A stretch of 64,000 nucleotides of DNA from Erysipelotrichaceae bacterium (GTDB lineage Bacteria; Bacillota_I; Bacilli_A; Erysipelotrichales; Erysipelotrichaceae), in assembly GCA_003543215.1 (NCBI GenBank), contig DPJD01000001.1:616860-680859 (forward strand), given 5' to 3'. How positions within the stretch are numbered: position 1 is the stretch's first letter; every line of letters begins with the position of its first letter. Below are positions 42,667 through 50,832 of the stretch, piece by piece. Below the pieces are notes generated by a model. That model saw only the letters and a list, made by a program, of their open reading frames with translations. It did no database searches and was not told the origin of the DNA. A program made the position numbers and the translations under genes.

Positions 42667-43389
42667 GCCCTTGACCCAAAGTTTTGTTTGTTCTGTGTTG
42701 TGAAGCATCTTAATAAAGTTATCATGCGCAGTAGGGTAGGTTCTATACAATTCATGTAGCCATTCTTTAATGTCTTGACGTTTCGTATATCCATCCATTG
42801 GACATCCAGATTTTTTAACAGGCAATCCAAGATTTTCTGTATTTGCTATGATTTCAGATTCTTTGATGTAGACAAAAGGACGAATGAAATCAATTTTCGA
42901 CTCACTCATATACATCTTGGGATCAAATGTATTCAATTTGCCACCAAAGATTGCATTTAGAAACAAAGTTTCAATCGCATCATCCGCATGATGGGCAAAG
43001 GCTACTTTATTGCATTTAAGATCCAGAGCATTTTGAATGACGATCCCTTTCTTGAATTTCGAGCAAAGAGAACATTGAATGCGATCGTCTTTTTTATTCA
43101 ATTCGAGGATTTCGCTGACCTGAGATGGGAAGATATGATTCTCAATTCCATGCGCATCAAAGAATGTTTTGACGGGTTGATAATCTTCACCTGCAAAACC
43201 AAGATCAATGTGAATACCAATCAACTTGAAGTTCTTCCTTGACTTGATTCGGTATTCTTCAAGCGCATAAAGTAACAGAGTTGAATCTTTACCACCACTT
43301 AAACCTACAGCGATGACATCATCGTCATTGAACATCGCATAATCTTTATCTGCTTGACCTATTTTCTTAATCAGTGTTTTCATAAGCAT
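42652..43389 (-). CDS. TtcA-like PP-loop tRNA thiolation enzyme
   Basis: A 245-residue PP-loop ATPase of the TtcA family, which inserts sulfur at cytidine 32 of some tRNAs. The ATP pyrophosphatase loop is SGGKDS at 31-36. A CSLC cysteine pair follows, then AHHADDAIETLFLNAIFGG, the family motif after the P-loop. The typical TtcA second cysteine region (GCPMDG) is also present. The start may be here or at a second ATG two codons in. It is divergent from truB. Its 3' end holds the -35 box of the downstream lysine transporter promoter. Exact tRNA target is inferred. Confidence 0.82.
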   Translation of the reverse strand: MLMKTLIKKIGQADKDYAMFNDDDVIAVGLSGGKDSTLLLYALEEYRIKSRKNFKLIGIHIDLGFAGEDYQPVKTFFDAHGIENHIFPSQVSEILELNKKDDRIQCSLCSKFKKGIVIQNALDLKCNKVAFAHHADDAIETLFLNAIFGGKLNTFDPKMYMSESKIDFIRPFVYIKESEIIANTENLGLPVKKSGCPMDGYTKRQDIKEWLHELYRTYPTAHDNFIKMLHNTEQTKLWVKGLTKE

Positions 43390-43418
43390 ATCTTTCTTTC
43401 ATAATCAGGATTCTATTG

Positions 43419-43424
43419 TATAAT
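43419..43424 (+). promoter_or_regulatory. -10 box upstream of truB
   Basis: TATAAT lies 21 bases before the truB ATG. No good -35 box and no strong ribosome site are seen. Confidence 0.45.
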
Positions 43425-43445
43425 AGTCTAGGTTAACGAACAACA

Positions 43446-44288
43446 ATGCAAGGCTTAATATTAATCAATAAACCACAAGATATGACGTCATTCGATGTCG
43501 TAGCCGTGGTACGTAAAACACTCAATATAAAAAAGATAGGTCATGCGGGGACTTTGGATCCCAATGCCGAAGGCTTATTGATCATTCTTGTGGACAAGGC
43601 AACCAAAGCCTTGCCATTTTTAGCATTAAATCGAAAAACGTATCTTGCTCAACTTCGTTTTGGGATTAAAACAAATACAGGCGATATCTGGGGCGATGTG
43701 ATTGATAGAGATGAGTCACTGAATATTGATGAATCGAAAATTGATCGTGTCCTTAAATCATTTTTGGGAATCACCAAACAGACACCGCCTAAGGTCTCGG
43801 CTATCTCCATCAAAGGCAAACGCCTGTATGAATATGCGCGTGCCAATATTGATGTAGAAATTCCTGAGCGAGAGATTGAAATATTCAATATCGAGAAAAT
43901 CGCGTATGAAGAGGGTGTTCTAACATTTAAAGTTGAATGTTCAAGTGGAACGTATATACGTAGTCTTTGTGAAGACATTGCAATTAAATTGGATACGCTT
44001 GGAACGATGCAAGCACTGACAAGAACTTCAATTGGCCAATATCAGATTGAAGATGCAATCGATATCACTACATTACGTAATGGCGACTATAGATTGTTGC
44101 CAGTGATTGATGCGATTGAATTGGATAAAGTAGAAGTTGAGAATGTTGTGGATGTTAAGAATGGAAAGACATTGAATTTGAAACATACTTCCGATGAGAT
44201 ATTGATAACACATCAAAATGAATTGATTGCCGTTTATCATTATCGAGAAGAAGATGGCTTATATCATTGTGTAAGAGGGTTATGGTAG
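43446..44288 (+). CDS. truB: tRNA pseudouridine-55 synthase TruB
   Basis: Makes the universal pseudouridine 55 in the T loop of tRNA. The 280 residues have the typical start GLILINKPQDMTSFDVV and the catalytic Asp D38 in GHAGTLDPNAEGLL. Further motifs are KTYLAQLRFGIKTNTGD, KPQ-like TPPKVSAISIKGKRLYEYAR, and SSGTYIRSLCEDIA. The C-terminal PUA-like part is short. ribF follows without a gap, as commonly found. rpsO and pnp, which follow in many Firmicutes, are not present. Confidence 0.95.
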   Translation: MQGLILINKPQDMTSFDVVAVVRKTLNIKKIGHAGTLDPNAEGLLIILVDKATKALPFLALNRKTYLAQLRFGIKTNTGDIWGDVIDRDESLNIDESKIDRVLKSFLGITKQTPPKVSAISIKGKRLYEYARANIDVEIPEREIEIFNIEKIAYEEGVLTFKVECSSGTYIRSLCEDIAIKLDTLGTMQALTRTSIGQYQIEDAIDITTLRNGDYRLLPVIDAIELDKVEVENVVDVKNGKTLNLKHTSDEILITHQNELIAVYHYREEDGLYHCVRGLW

Positions 44289-45218
44289 ATGATAGAAATT
44301 AAACTAGGGGCTGAAAAACAAACATTTGAGCAAACAATGGCTGCGTGTATCGGTTATTTTGATGGCTTTCATTTAGGTCATCAAAGCCTATTCAATAAAA
44401 CTTTGGCCATTGCTAAACGAAACAATCGCTTGTCTGCGATCATTAGTTTTGATCCAGATCCATGGGTTGTCATACATAAGGTTCCAAATGCGAATCATCT
44501 GACGACCATAGAAGATCGTAAACGTTTGGCGGCTGCTTTGGGCTTTGATGTTTGGATCAGCATACAATTTGATGAAGAAATGGCCAATTTGGATCCTTTA
44601 GTATTTTTAGAAAAACTTTGGGATTTGAAAATTGAAGATTTGGTTTGTGGCTTTGATTTTAAGTTTGGAAAAAATGGTTTAGGCGATGTTCAGTTTTTGA
44701 AACGGAATGAATCTGAATCTTTTCATGTCCATGAAGTATCGGAATATCAAGTCAATCATGAAAAGGTGAGTAGTACTCGCATCAAGATTGCTCTGAAAAA
44801 TGGTGAAATGGATCTTGTTTCACAATTGTTGGGACGTTTTTATGCCCTACATGGTGAAGTAGTTGGTGGGCGACAGATTGGGCGTAAGATTGGATATCCT
44901 ACCGCAAACCTTGAAGTAGATCCAGAATATGTTCTTCCAAAGATGGGCGTCTATGCTGGTTTTGTGAACATTGATGGACTTCAATTTGGAGCCATGATAA
45001 GCATTGGTTTAAACCCAACTGTAAAGAGCGATAAACTTGTTTCTATCGAAGCACATATCTTTGATTTCGATCGTGATATCTATCATAAGAATGTAGATTT
45101 TGTCTTTGTTCATTATCTAAGACCAGAGTTAAAATTTGCAAATCTTGATGGCTTGATTGAACAACTTAAGCTTGATGAAATTGATTCACGACGCTACTTG
45201 AAAGATAAGCGTATCTAA
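44289..45218 (+). CDS. ribF: Bifunctional riboflavin kinase / FAD synthetase RibF
   Basis: Converts riboflavin to FMN and then FAD. The 309 residues have an N-terminal nucleotidyltransferase domain (IGYFDGFHLGHQ, with GFDFKFGKNGLGD and SSTRIKIALKNGE) and a C-terminal flavokinase domain (GRQIGRKIGYPTANL, MGVYAGF). It is functionally linked to the riboflavin importer ribU at the other end of the window. It ends 38 bases before the promoter of the T-box operon, with no obvious terminator between. Confidence 0.95.
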   Translation: MIEIKLGAEKQTFEQTMAACIGYFDGFHLGHQSLFNKTLAIAKRNNRLSAIISFDPDPWVVIHKVPNANHLTTIEDRKRLAAALGFDVWISIQFDEEMANLDPLVFLEKLWDLKIEDLVCGFDFKFGKNGLGDVQFLKRNESESFHVHEVSEYQVNHEKVSSTRIKIALKNGEMDLVSQLLGRFYALHGEVVGGRQIGRKIGYPTANLEVDPEYVLPKMGVYAGFVNIDGLQFGAMISIGLNPTVKSDKLVSIEAHIFDFDRDIYHKNVDFVFVHYLRPELKFANLDGLIEQLKLDEIDSRRYLKDKRI

Positions 45219-45256
45219 TTCTAAATGTAAAATATTGTAAATTGTTGAAAAAATAC

Positions 45257-45284
45257 TTGCAATATATTTCTTGTTCTGTATAAT
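45257..45284 (+). promoter_or_regulatory. Promoter of the T-box transporter operon
   Basis: TTGCAA and TATAAT are separated by 16 bases, about 10 bases before the start of the T-box leader. Confidence 0.8.
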
Positions 45285-45291
45285 GTGTCCA

Positions 45292-45493
45292 TAAGCGATG
45301 AACAAAAGTAGTAGCTGATCAACTTTCTTAGAGCGACTTGTGTAAGGTGAAAGACAAGATGAAGGTCCAGTGAACGTGTTTGGGAGCTTGTGATACGACG
45401 TAAGAAGGATCACACGTATGGCTGCGTTAAAGTTTCGAGATGTCAGGTCAATGATCTGAAATTAAGGTGGTACCGCGTTTCACACGTCCTTTG
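45292..45493 (+). promoter_or_regulatory. T-box riboswitch leader, specifier reads CGU (arginine)
   Basis: The T-box core AAGGTGGTACCGCG is at 45464-45477. Stem I shows the specifier-loop strands AGTAG (45310-45314 region) and GTGAACGTG. The loop E motif GAA is followed by CGT and a purine, so the specifier reads as an arginine codon. The antiterminator pairs AAGG and GCG with CGT and CCTT around the TGGTACC bulge that binds the uncharged tRNA acceptor end. It controls the permease-ATPase-binding protein operon. The T-box call is secure. The arginine reading depends on my alignment of the specifier loop. Confidence 0.92.
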
Positions 45494-45510
45494 TATGGGG
45501 CGTTTTTTAT
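45484..45510 (+). terminator. Regulated terminator of the T-box
   Basis: ACGTCCT pairs with GGGGCGT (two G-U pairs), followed by six T. Its 5' arm is the 3' arm of the antiterminator, so the two are exclusive. Confidence 0.85.
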
Positions 45511-45521
45511 TTGGAGGAACT

Positions 45522-46175
45522 ATGAACATAAAATTCGAATTAATTTATCCTTACATACCTTATCTGCTTGGAGGCATTCTTGTCACTTTGCAGATCGCAA
45601 TTGCGGCCGCATTGCTGGGTTCTTTATTGGCGTTGATTTTTAGTTTATTAAGTAGAAGAGGTGGTATCACTCAGTTTTTAATCAAAGCCTTCATTGATTT
45701 CTTCCGGGGGACGCCCTTGTTGTTTCAATTGGCATTCTTCCATTATGGGATACCACAACTTACAGGATGGATTCCAACACCTTACATATCTGCTTTAGTC
45801 ATTTTCTCACTAAACTCCAGTGCTTATCTCTCAGAAATTTTGAGAGCTGGTATTGAGAGCATTGATAAAGGTCAAATTGAAGCAGCGCATGCTTTGGGTG
45901 TTCGAAATTGGGACATCACCTTCAATATCATCATTCCACAGGCTTTACGTAACGTCTTGCCTGCGATTATGAATGAATTCATCACATTGGTTAAAGAAAC
46001 CTCCGTTGTCTCCATGATCAGCTTAACGGACATCATGCGACGACAACAGATCGTAAGTGCGGCAACGTATCGCTTCTTTGAACCTTTGTTGATCATTGGC
46101 CTAATTTATTTAGGTTTGAATATCATCTTAAGCAATGTGGGCAAGATGCTGGAAAGGAAGTTACGTTATGATTAG
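45522..46175 (+). CDS. Amino acid ABC transporter permease (probably arginine)
   Basis: A 217-residue His/Gln-type permease with about five helices. It has DFFRGTPLLFQLAFF near residue 65 and the ATPase-contacting loop GQIEAAHALGVRNWDITFN. The true start is the ATG after TTGGAGG, downstream of the T-box terminator; the open frame extends upstream through the leader but is not coding. First gene of permease-ATPase-binding protein, the reverse order of the lysine system. Substrate is inferred from the T-box specifier. Confidence 0.92.
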   Translation: MNIKFELIYPYIPYLLGGILVTLQIAIAAALLGSLLALIFSLLSRRGGITQFLIKAFIDFFRGTPLLFQLAFFHYGIPQLTGWIPTPYISALVIFSLNSSAYLSEILRAGIESIDKGQIEAAHALGVRNWDITFNIIIPQALRNVLPAIMNEFITLVKETSVVSMISLTDIMRRQQIVSAATYRFFEPLLIIGLIYLGLNIILSNVGKMLERKLRYD

Positions 46176-46890
46176 TCTACAAAACATTAGTAAGAAGTTT
46201 GATGATACAACGGTTTTGAATAACGTCAATGTGACTTTCGAAGCGGATAAGACCTATGCCATCATTGGATCCAGTGGGGCTGGTAAAAGTACTTTGCTGA
46301 GATGCATCAATCTTTTAGAAAAACCAACCCAAGGACAAGTCATTGTCGATGGGATTGACATTGTCAAAGAGAAAGGTCAACTCTATTCAATTCGTGAAAA
46401 GATTGGGATGGTTTTCCAGAACTTCAATCTCTTCGCTCATATGCGTGCTAAAGAAAATGTGATGTACGCGCTCTTGAAAGTTAAGAAGATGAGTAAGGAA
46501 GATGCTGAGAAAGAGGCGATCTTACAATTGGAACGTGTTGGATTAGGACATCGTTTGAACAATTATCCGCATCAGTTATCGGGTGGTGAAAAACAACGTG
46601 TTGCGATCGCGCGTGCCTTAGCGATGCATCCCAAAGCCATGTTGTTTGATGAGCCAACGAGTGCTTTGGATCCAGAGATGACGCAAGAAGTATTGAAGGT
46701 CATCAAATCATTGAATCATCGCGGAATGACGAATGTGATCGTAACGCATGAGATTAAGTTTGCTCAAGAAGTCGCGGATGTCATTATTTTTATGAATCAA
46801 GCAGAAATATTAGAAATCACAGATACCAAGGAATTCTTCAAGCAACCAAAAACTAAAAGAGCACAAGAATTCTTGGCGAATATGATTTAA
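46168..46890 (+). CDS. Amino acid ABC transporter ATPase (probably arginine)
   Basis: A 240-residue GlnQ/ArtP-type ATPase. Walker A is GSSGAGKST, the signature LSGGEKQRVAIAR, Walker B MLFDEPTSALDPE, and the H-loop in VTHEIKF. It starts eight bases before the permease stop, after GGAAGTTACG, and the binding protein gene follows. A longer upstream frame reads permease codons and is rejected. Confidence 0.92.
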   Translation: MISLQNISKKFDDTTVLNNVNVTFEADKTYAIIGSSGAGKSTLLRCINLLEKPTQGQVIVDGIDIVKEKGQLYSIREKIGMVFQNFNLFAHMRAKENVMYALLKVKKMSKEDAEKEAILQLERVGLGHRLNNYPHQLSGGEKQRVAIARALAMHPKAMLFDEPTSALDPEMTQEVLKVIKSLNHRGMTNVIVTHEIKFAQEVADVIIFMNQAEILEITDTKEFFKQPKTKRAQEFLANMI

Positions 46891-46904
46891 GAAAGGGAAA
46901 CAAA

Positions 46905-47669
46905 ATGAAAAAACTATGGATTATTATCGCTCTATTGGCGATCGTATTAACGGGCTGTACTGCTCAAGAAGAGGAAGTTGTAGAGACAAAACAGATTACA
47001 GTATTGACTTCACCGGATTATCCTCCTTATGAGTCGATTGGCGTAGATGGAACTTACGTTGGCTTTGACATTGAATTGATGGAAGCTATTGCAGATATCA
47101 TGGGTGCTGAAGTTGTCTGGAAGGAACAATCCTTCGACGGTATCATTGCTGGCTTACAAGCTGGTCAAGGTGATATGGCGATCTCTGGGATGAATGTCGA
47201 TGCGGAACGTTTGAAATCCGTTGATTTCTCTGATATCTATAAGGCTGGTGAATCCTTGTATACAGCTGTCGTACTTAAAGATAAGGGTTATGCTACAGTT
47301 GAAGATTTGAGTGGTTTAAAAATTGGCGTTCAAACAGGAACTGTTCAAGAAAATGCAATGAAAACAATTGCAGAAAAATATGGTTTCACAGTTGAATCAC
47401 GTGCAACATTCTTAACCATCATTGAAGACATTAAATTAGGTCGTTTGGATGCATTGGTTATTGATTATGAAAATGCTATCTCATATGAAGAAGTTAATCC
47501 AGAACTTACAACCTTCAAGATTACGGACGAAGCATTAGATGGTGATGGAGGAACTGCGATTGCTTTCCCTAAAGGTTCTGAATGGGTTGCAGAAGTAAAT
47601 GCGGCCTTAGCTCAAATGAAAGAAGATGGAAGTTTGGCAGCTTTGGATTCGAAATGGTTCGGTGAATAA
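46905..47669 (+). CDS. Amino acid ABC transporter binding lipoprotein (probably arginine)
   Basis: A 254-residue family-3 solute-binding lipoprotein with lipobox LTGC (C18). Typical segments are GFDIELMEAIADIMGAEV, ISGMNVDAERLKSVDFSD and GVQTGTVQE. The late GLQAGQGDMAISGM region is like arginine-binding proteins, though that is weak evidence. GAAAGGGAAAC precedes the ATG. No terminator is seen before the next promoter. Confidence 0.92.
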   Translation: MKKLWIIIALLAIVLTGCTAQEEEVVETKQITVLTSPDYPPYESIGVDGTYVGFDIELMEAIADIMGAEVVWKEQSFDGIIAGLQAGQGDMAISGMNVDAERLKSVDFSDIYKAGESLYTAVVLKDKGYATVEDLSGLKIGVQTGTVQENAMKTIAEKYGFTVESRATFLTIIEDIKLGRLDALVIDYENAISYEEVNPELTTFKITDEALDGDGGTAIAFPKGSEWVAEVNAALAQMKEDGSLAALDSKWFGE

Positions 47670-47699
47670 TTGTTTATAAAAAGCATCCTGTGCTATAAT
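47670..47699 (+). promoter_or_regulatory. Promoter of the asp23-like gene
   Basis: TTGTTT and TATAAT are separated by 18 bases, followed by an AGGAG ribosome site. Confidence 0.55.
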
Positions 47700-47715
47700 G
47701 AATTAGGAGATCATT

Positions 47716-48039
47716 ATGGCACAAGAATTTATAAAACTTACACACCCAAATCAACTTGGATTTACTTCCATTAAAAAAGATGTTTTTGATTCAATCGCAT
47801 TCTTTGCTTGTCGTGAGGAACAACGTGCTCAATGTGAATCGCGTAAAGGAATAACGAGTAAAATTGTCGATAATCAGTTGCACATTCGTGTTGATGTGAA
47901 ACTTCAATACGGAATGAATGTTACAGATGTTTCTCAGTCAATACAAACTAAAGTGACACAATCCATTGAACAGATGACTGGGCTACTTTGCAGAAATGTT
48001 GACGTGAATGTCATCGGATTTGTTTTTAGCGCCCAATAG
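47716..48039 (+). CDS. Asp23/Gls24-like protein beside nusB (YqhY-like)
   Basis: A 107-residue protein with the Asp23 C-terminal pattern VDVKLQYGMNVTDVSQSIQT and VDVNVIGF. The N-terminal half (HPNQLGFTSIKKDVFDSIAFFACREE) is more divergent than in yloU. In Bacillus, yqhY occupies the same place before nusB and is linked to lipid metabolism (accB-accC). acc genes are not next to it here. A terminator overlaps its stop codon. Confidence 0.75.
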   Translation: MAQEFIKLTHPNQLGFTSIKKDVFDSIAFFACREEQRAQCESRKGITSKIVDNQLHIRVDVKLQYGMNVTDVSQSIQTKVTQSIEQMTGLLCRNVDVNVIGFVFSAQ

Positions 48040-48050
48040 GGCGTTTTTTT
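48028..48050 (+). terminator. Terminator between asp23-like and nusB
   Basis: AGCGCCC, AATA and GGGCGTT are followed by six T. The stop codon TAG lies within the loop and 3' arm. Confidence 0.85.
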
Positions 48051-48074
48051 CTTTGAGAAAGAGAGCTGATTATT

Positions 48075-48455
48075 ATGAATCGTCATTTACAACGTCAAAA
48101 GACCATTGAGTGTCTTTATCAACATTGTTTATTAGAACGTCCTTTGACGTTGATTTTAGAAGATTATGAGTTCGAGATCACACAAGATGAAGGTCGTTTT
48201 GTATTATTGAATTGTGAGTTCATTGAAATCAATAAAGAGGCTTTGGTTGAAAAGATCAATGACTTATTACAGGATTGGACGTTTGAACGTCTACCGTATG
48301 TGGAACAGGCCATTCTTTTATTGGCTGTCTGTGAATTGGAAAGAAAGCTGGATGAGAAGCCCGTCGTCATTGATGAAGCTGTTTTATTAGCTAAAGAATA
48401 TGCGGATGACGAGTCGTATAAATACATCAATGCTGTTTTAGATCGATATGAGTAA
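48075..48455 (+). CDS. nusB: Transcription antitermination protein NusB
   Basis: A 126-residue all-helical factor that with S10 binds boxA RNA for rRNA antitermination. The start (NRHLQRQKTIECLYQHCLLE) and the late helix DEAVLLAKEYADDESYKYINAVLDRY match the family. It is shorter and more divergent in the middle than usual, but the length is normal. xseA starts eight bases before its stop. Confidence 0.88.
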   Translation: MNRHLQRQKTIECLYQHCLLERPLTLILEDYEFEITQDEGRFVLLNCEFIEINKEALVEKINDLLQDWTFERLPYVEQAILLLAVCELERKLDEKPVVIDEAVLLAKEYADDESYKYINAVLDRYE

Positions 48456-49779
48456 TGTTGTTTGGACGGTTTCAACTTTAGTTAATCGATTAAAGCAGAC
48501 CATTGAACAGAATGTTGCTTTTAAGTCGTTTTATTTAAAAGGCGAAATATCTAACTTTACATCACATAGCTCAGGTCACTGGTATTTCTCATTGAAAGAT
48601 GAGGGTGCTCGGATCAGTTGTGTGATGTTTTCTACGTATACGAGTGCTGTCGATTTTAAACCTAAGAATGGGGATAAGGTGCTGTTACGAGCGGCTTTAG
48701 GTGTATATGCGCTTCAAGGTCAAGTTCAATGTTCCGTGTATTCGATGCGTAACGATGGGCTTGGTGATCTATATTTACAATTTGAACTCTTGAAAAAGAA
48801 GTTGTATGAAGCGGGATTGTTTAGTGATGATCGTAAAAAAGCGATACCTTCCTATCCAAAATCGATTGGTATCATTACAGGACGTGAAACTGCAGCTTTA
48901 CAAGATATGTTGAAGACATTGACACTTCGTTGGCCAATTATAGACGTCACAATTTATCCGAGTTTGGTTCAGGGGGATCAAGCGCCTAAGAATATCATTA
49001 TGCAACTTACAAAAGCTGATAACGCTCATCATGATGTCTTGGTGCTTGCACGGGGTGGGGGATCGATTGAAGATCTTTGGGCTTTTAATAACGAGCAATT
49101 AGCCTACACCATCGAAGCACTCAAAACACCTATAATTACTGGCGTTGGCCATGAAACAGATACAACGATTGCAGATTTAGTCGCAGATTTTCGTGCAGCC
49201 ACACCGACAGCTGCGATACAGTCTGCTGTACCAGGCATTCATGAAGTTGAACAAAATGTACATAACCAATCAAAACGTATATACCAATTGATGACATCAC
49301 AATTAAATATACGTCGAACTGAGTTAAGACAAATGCAGACACATCCAGTGTTTACGCAACCACAACGTTTGATGATGTCACATCAATTACAATTATCCAA
49401 TTTTGCTCAACAACTGAGTCAACAGACAAGACGTGCACATACTTTACGAGTTGAATTGAATACGCAACAGACACGTTTGAGTCAGCGTATTTTAAGTTTT
49501 ACCAATAATCAAACAATACGATTGTCGCGTTTGCACGATTTACTGATCAAACGTATCGAACGCAAGACATCCTTTCAACAAAATTCATTTGGTCAGTTAG
49601 TGAAACTATTGAATGCCTATTCACCCTTGAATAGTTTAGCAAGGGGGTATAGCATTGTCTTACAGGAAGAAAAGGTCATTCGATTGACGAGTGATGTTGA
49701 TTTTGATAAAAATCTAAATATACGATTATTTGATGGTACGATACTTGCGAAAGCAATCAAGGAGCAAAGTGATGAGTGA
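48448..49779 (+). CDS. xseA: Exodeoxyribonuclease VII large subunit
   Basis: Catalytic subunit of the single-strand exonuclease ExoVII. The 443 residues have an N-terminal OB fold (FYLKGEISNFTSHSSGHWYFSLKDE), the catalytic domain (IGIITGRETAALQDML, LARGGGSIEDLWAFN, GVGHETDTTIADLVAD, RAATPTAAIQ), a long coiled coil and the closing RGYSIV motif. Translationally coupled to nusB and xseB. folD, between nusB and xseA in Bacillus, is absent. Confidence 0.95.
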   Translation: MSNVVWTVSTLVNRLKQTIEQNVAFKSFYLKGEISNFTSHSSGHWYFSLKDEGARISCVMFSTYTSAVDFKPKNGDKVLLRAALGVYALQGQVQCSVYSMRNDGLGDLYLQFELLKKKLYEAGLFSDDRKKAIPSYPKSIGIITGRETAALQDMLKTLTLRWPIIDVTIYPSLVQGDQAPKNIIMQLTKADNAHHDVLVLARGGGSIEDLWAFNNEQLAYTIEALKTPIITGVGHETDTTIADLVADFRAATPTAAIQSAVPGIHEVEQNVHNQSKRIYQLMTSQLNIRRTELRQMQTHPVFTQPQRLMMSHQLQLSNFAQQLSQQTRRAHTLRVELNTQQTRLSQRILSFTNNQTIRLSRLHDLLIKRIERKTSFQQNSFGQLVKLLNAYSPLNSLARGYSIVLQEEKVIRLTSDVDFDKNLNIRLFDGTILAKAIKEQSDE

Positions 49780-49984
49780 AAAAGCAAAGAGTTTTGAAGA
49801 AGCCATGTTGCGGCTAAATGAAATCGTTGAAGCACTTGATCGAAACGATCATGATTTAGAAAGTTCAATCACGCTATTTGAAGAAGGATTGACTTTGGTT
49901 AAACAATGCGATTCGCAGCTTAAAACATTTGAGAAGAAGGTATCAGAATTAATGGTGAAATATAGTGATGATTCCAATGTTTGA
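49772..49984 (+). CDS. xseB: Exodeoxyribonuclease VII small subunit
   Basis: A 70-residue helical hairpin partner of XseA. The signature is FEEAMLRLNEIVEALDRNDHDLE with LFEEGLTLVKQC. The AAGGAG site fixes the start at 49772, eight bases before the xseA stop. Several small subunits wrap the XseA coiled coil. ispA starts within its last codons. Confidence 0.93.
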   Translation: MSEKAKSFEEAMLRLNEIVEALDRNDHDLESSITLFEEGLTLVKQCDSQLKTFEKKVSELMVKYSDDSNV

Positions 49985-50831
49985 TGAATTTGTTCAAGTT
50001 TTTAATGGGTATAGCAATACTGTTTTAAATGATGTCGTTGAGTCCAATGTCAAAGATGCGATGCGTTATGCTTTGGAGGCAGGTGGTAAGCGTTTGCGAC
50101 CTTTTTTGGTCTTTGCGATGTCGAATCAATGGGTTCATGAAGAAACGATGTTGAAACTGGCGTATGCTTTGGAGATGGTGCACACATATTCACTCGTACA
50201 TGATGATTTACCAGCCATGGATAACGATGATTACCGTCGCGGTCAATTGACGACGCATAAACGATTTGATGAAGCAACTGCGATTTTGGCTGGAGATGCC
50301 TTGTTGACACAAGCCTTTCAAGTTATTTCGTTGTTAGACCTAAATAGTGATATTGTCGTATCTGCGATTCGTATTCTCAGTGAGGCTTCTGGCGCGAATG
50401 GGATGATTCTTGGTCAAGTTCTAGACATACAAAATGATACAGACCATGCAAATCAAATATCTGACTTGTATTCACTTTACGCGTATAAGACAGGATGCCT
50501 CTTCAGTGCCGCACTCCGTTTGGGCAATCTTTTGAATAAGAATCAGGAGAATGAAGAACATTTGGATCGAATTGGAAAAAAACTTGGAATTGTTTTTCAA
50601 ATCCAGGATGATTACTTAGAACGTACAAGCACGTTTGATGTGATTGGGAAATCAAACCAAAGCGATCTTGATAATCATAAGAAAACGGTCATTGAGTTTT
50701 TAGGGATTGAAGGCACCAAAATGAAAATCAATGAACTTTATGCTGAGCTCAATCGTGATATAATGTTGCTAAACGAAACGTATCCAAAGCTATTGGATAT
50801 CGTTAATTGGATGAAAGATCGAATCAAATAA
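49968..50831 (+). CDS. ispA: Polyprenyl (farnesyl/geranyl) diphosphate synthase
   Basis: Condenses isopentenyl and dimethylallyl diphosphate to short-chain prenyl diphosphates for undecaprenol and quinones. The 287 residues have GGKRLRPFLV, the first Asp motif DDLPAMDND and the second QIQDDYLE. The start is uncertain: GTG 49965, ATG 49968 or ATG 49977 are all possible within the xseB overlap, and none has a strong ribosome site. dxs, the first enzyme of the same MEP pathway, follows after one base. Confidence 0.93.
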   Translation: MIPMFDEFVQVFNGYSNTVLNDVVESNVKDAMRYALEAGGKRLRPFLVFAMSNQWVHEETMLKLAYALEMVHTYSLVHDDLPAMDNDDYRRGQLTTHKRFDEATAILAGDALLTQAFQVISLLDLNSDIVVSAIRILSEASGANGMILGQVLDIQNDTDHANQISDLYSLYAYKTGCLFSAALRLGNLLNKNQENEEHLDRIGKKLGIVFQIQDDYLERTSTFDVIGKSNQSDLDNHKKTVIEFLGIEGTKMKINELYAELNRDIMLLNETYPKLLDIVNWMKDRIK

Positions 50832-50832
50832 T

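Noticed and set aside
45390..45521. 44-residue N-terminal extension of the arginine-type permease
   Set aside because: The frame runs through the T-box and terminator. The real ATG follows GGAGG at 45522.
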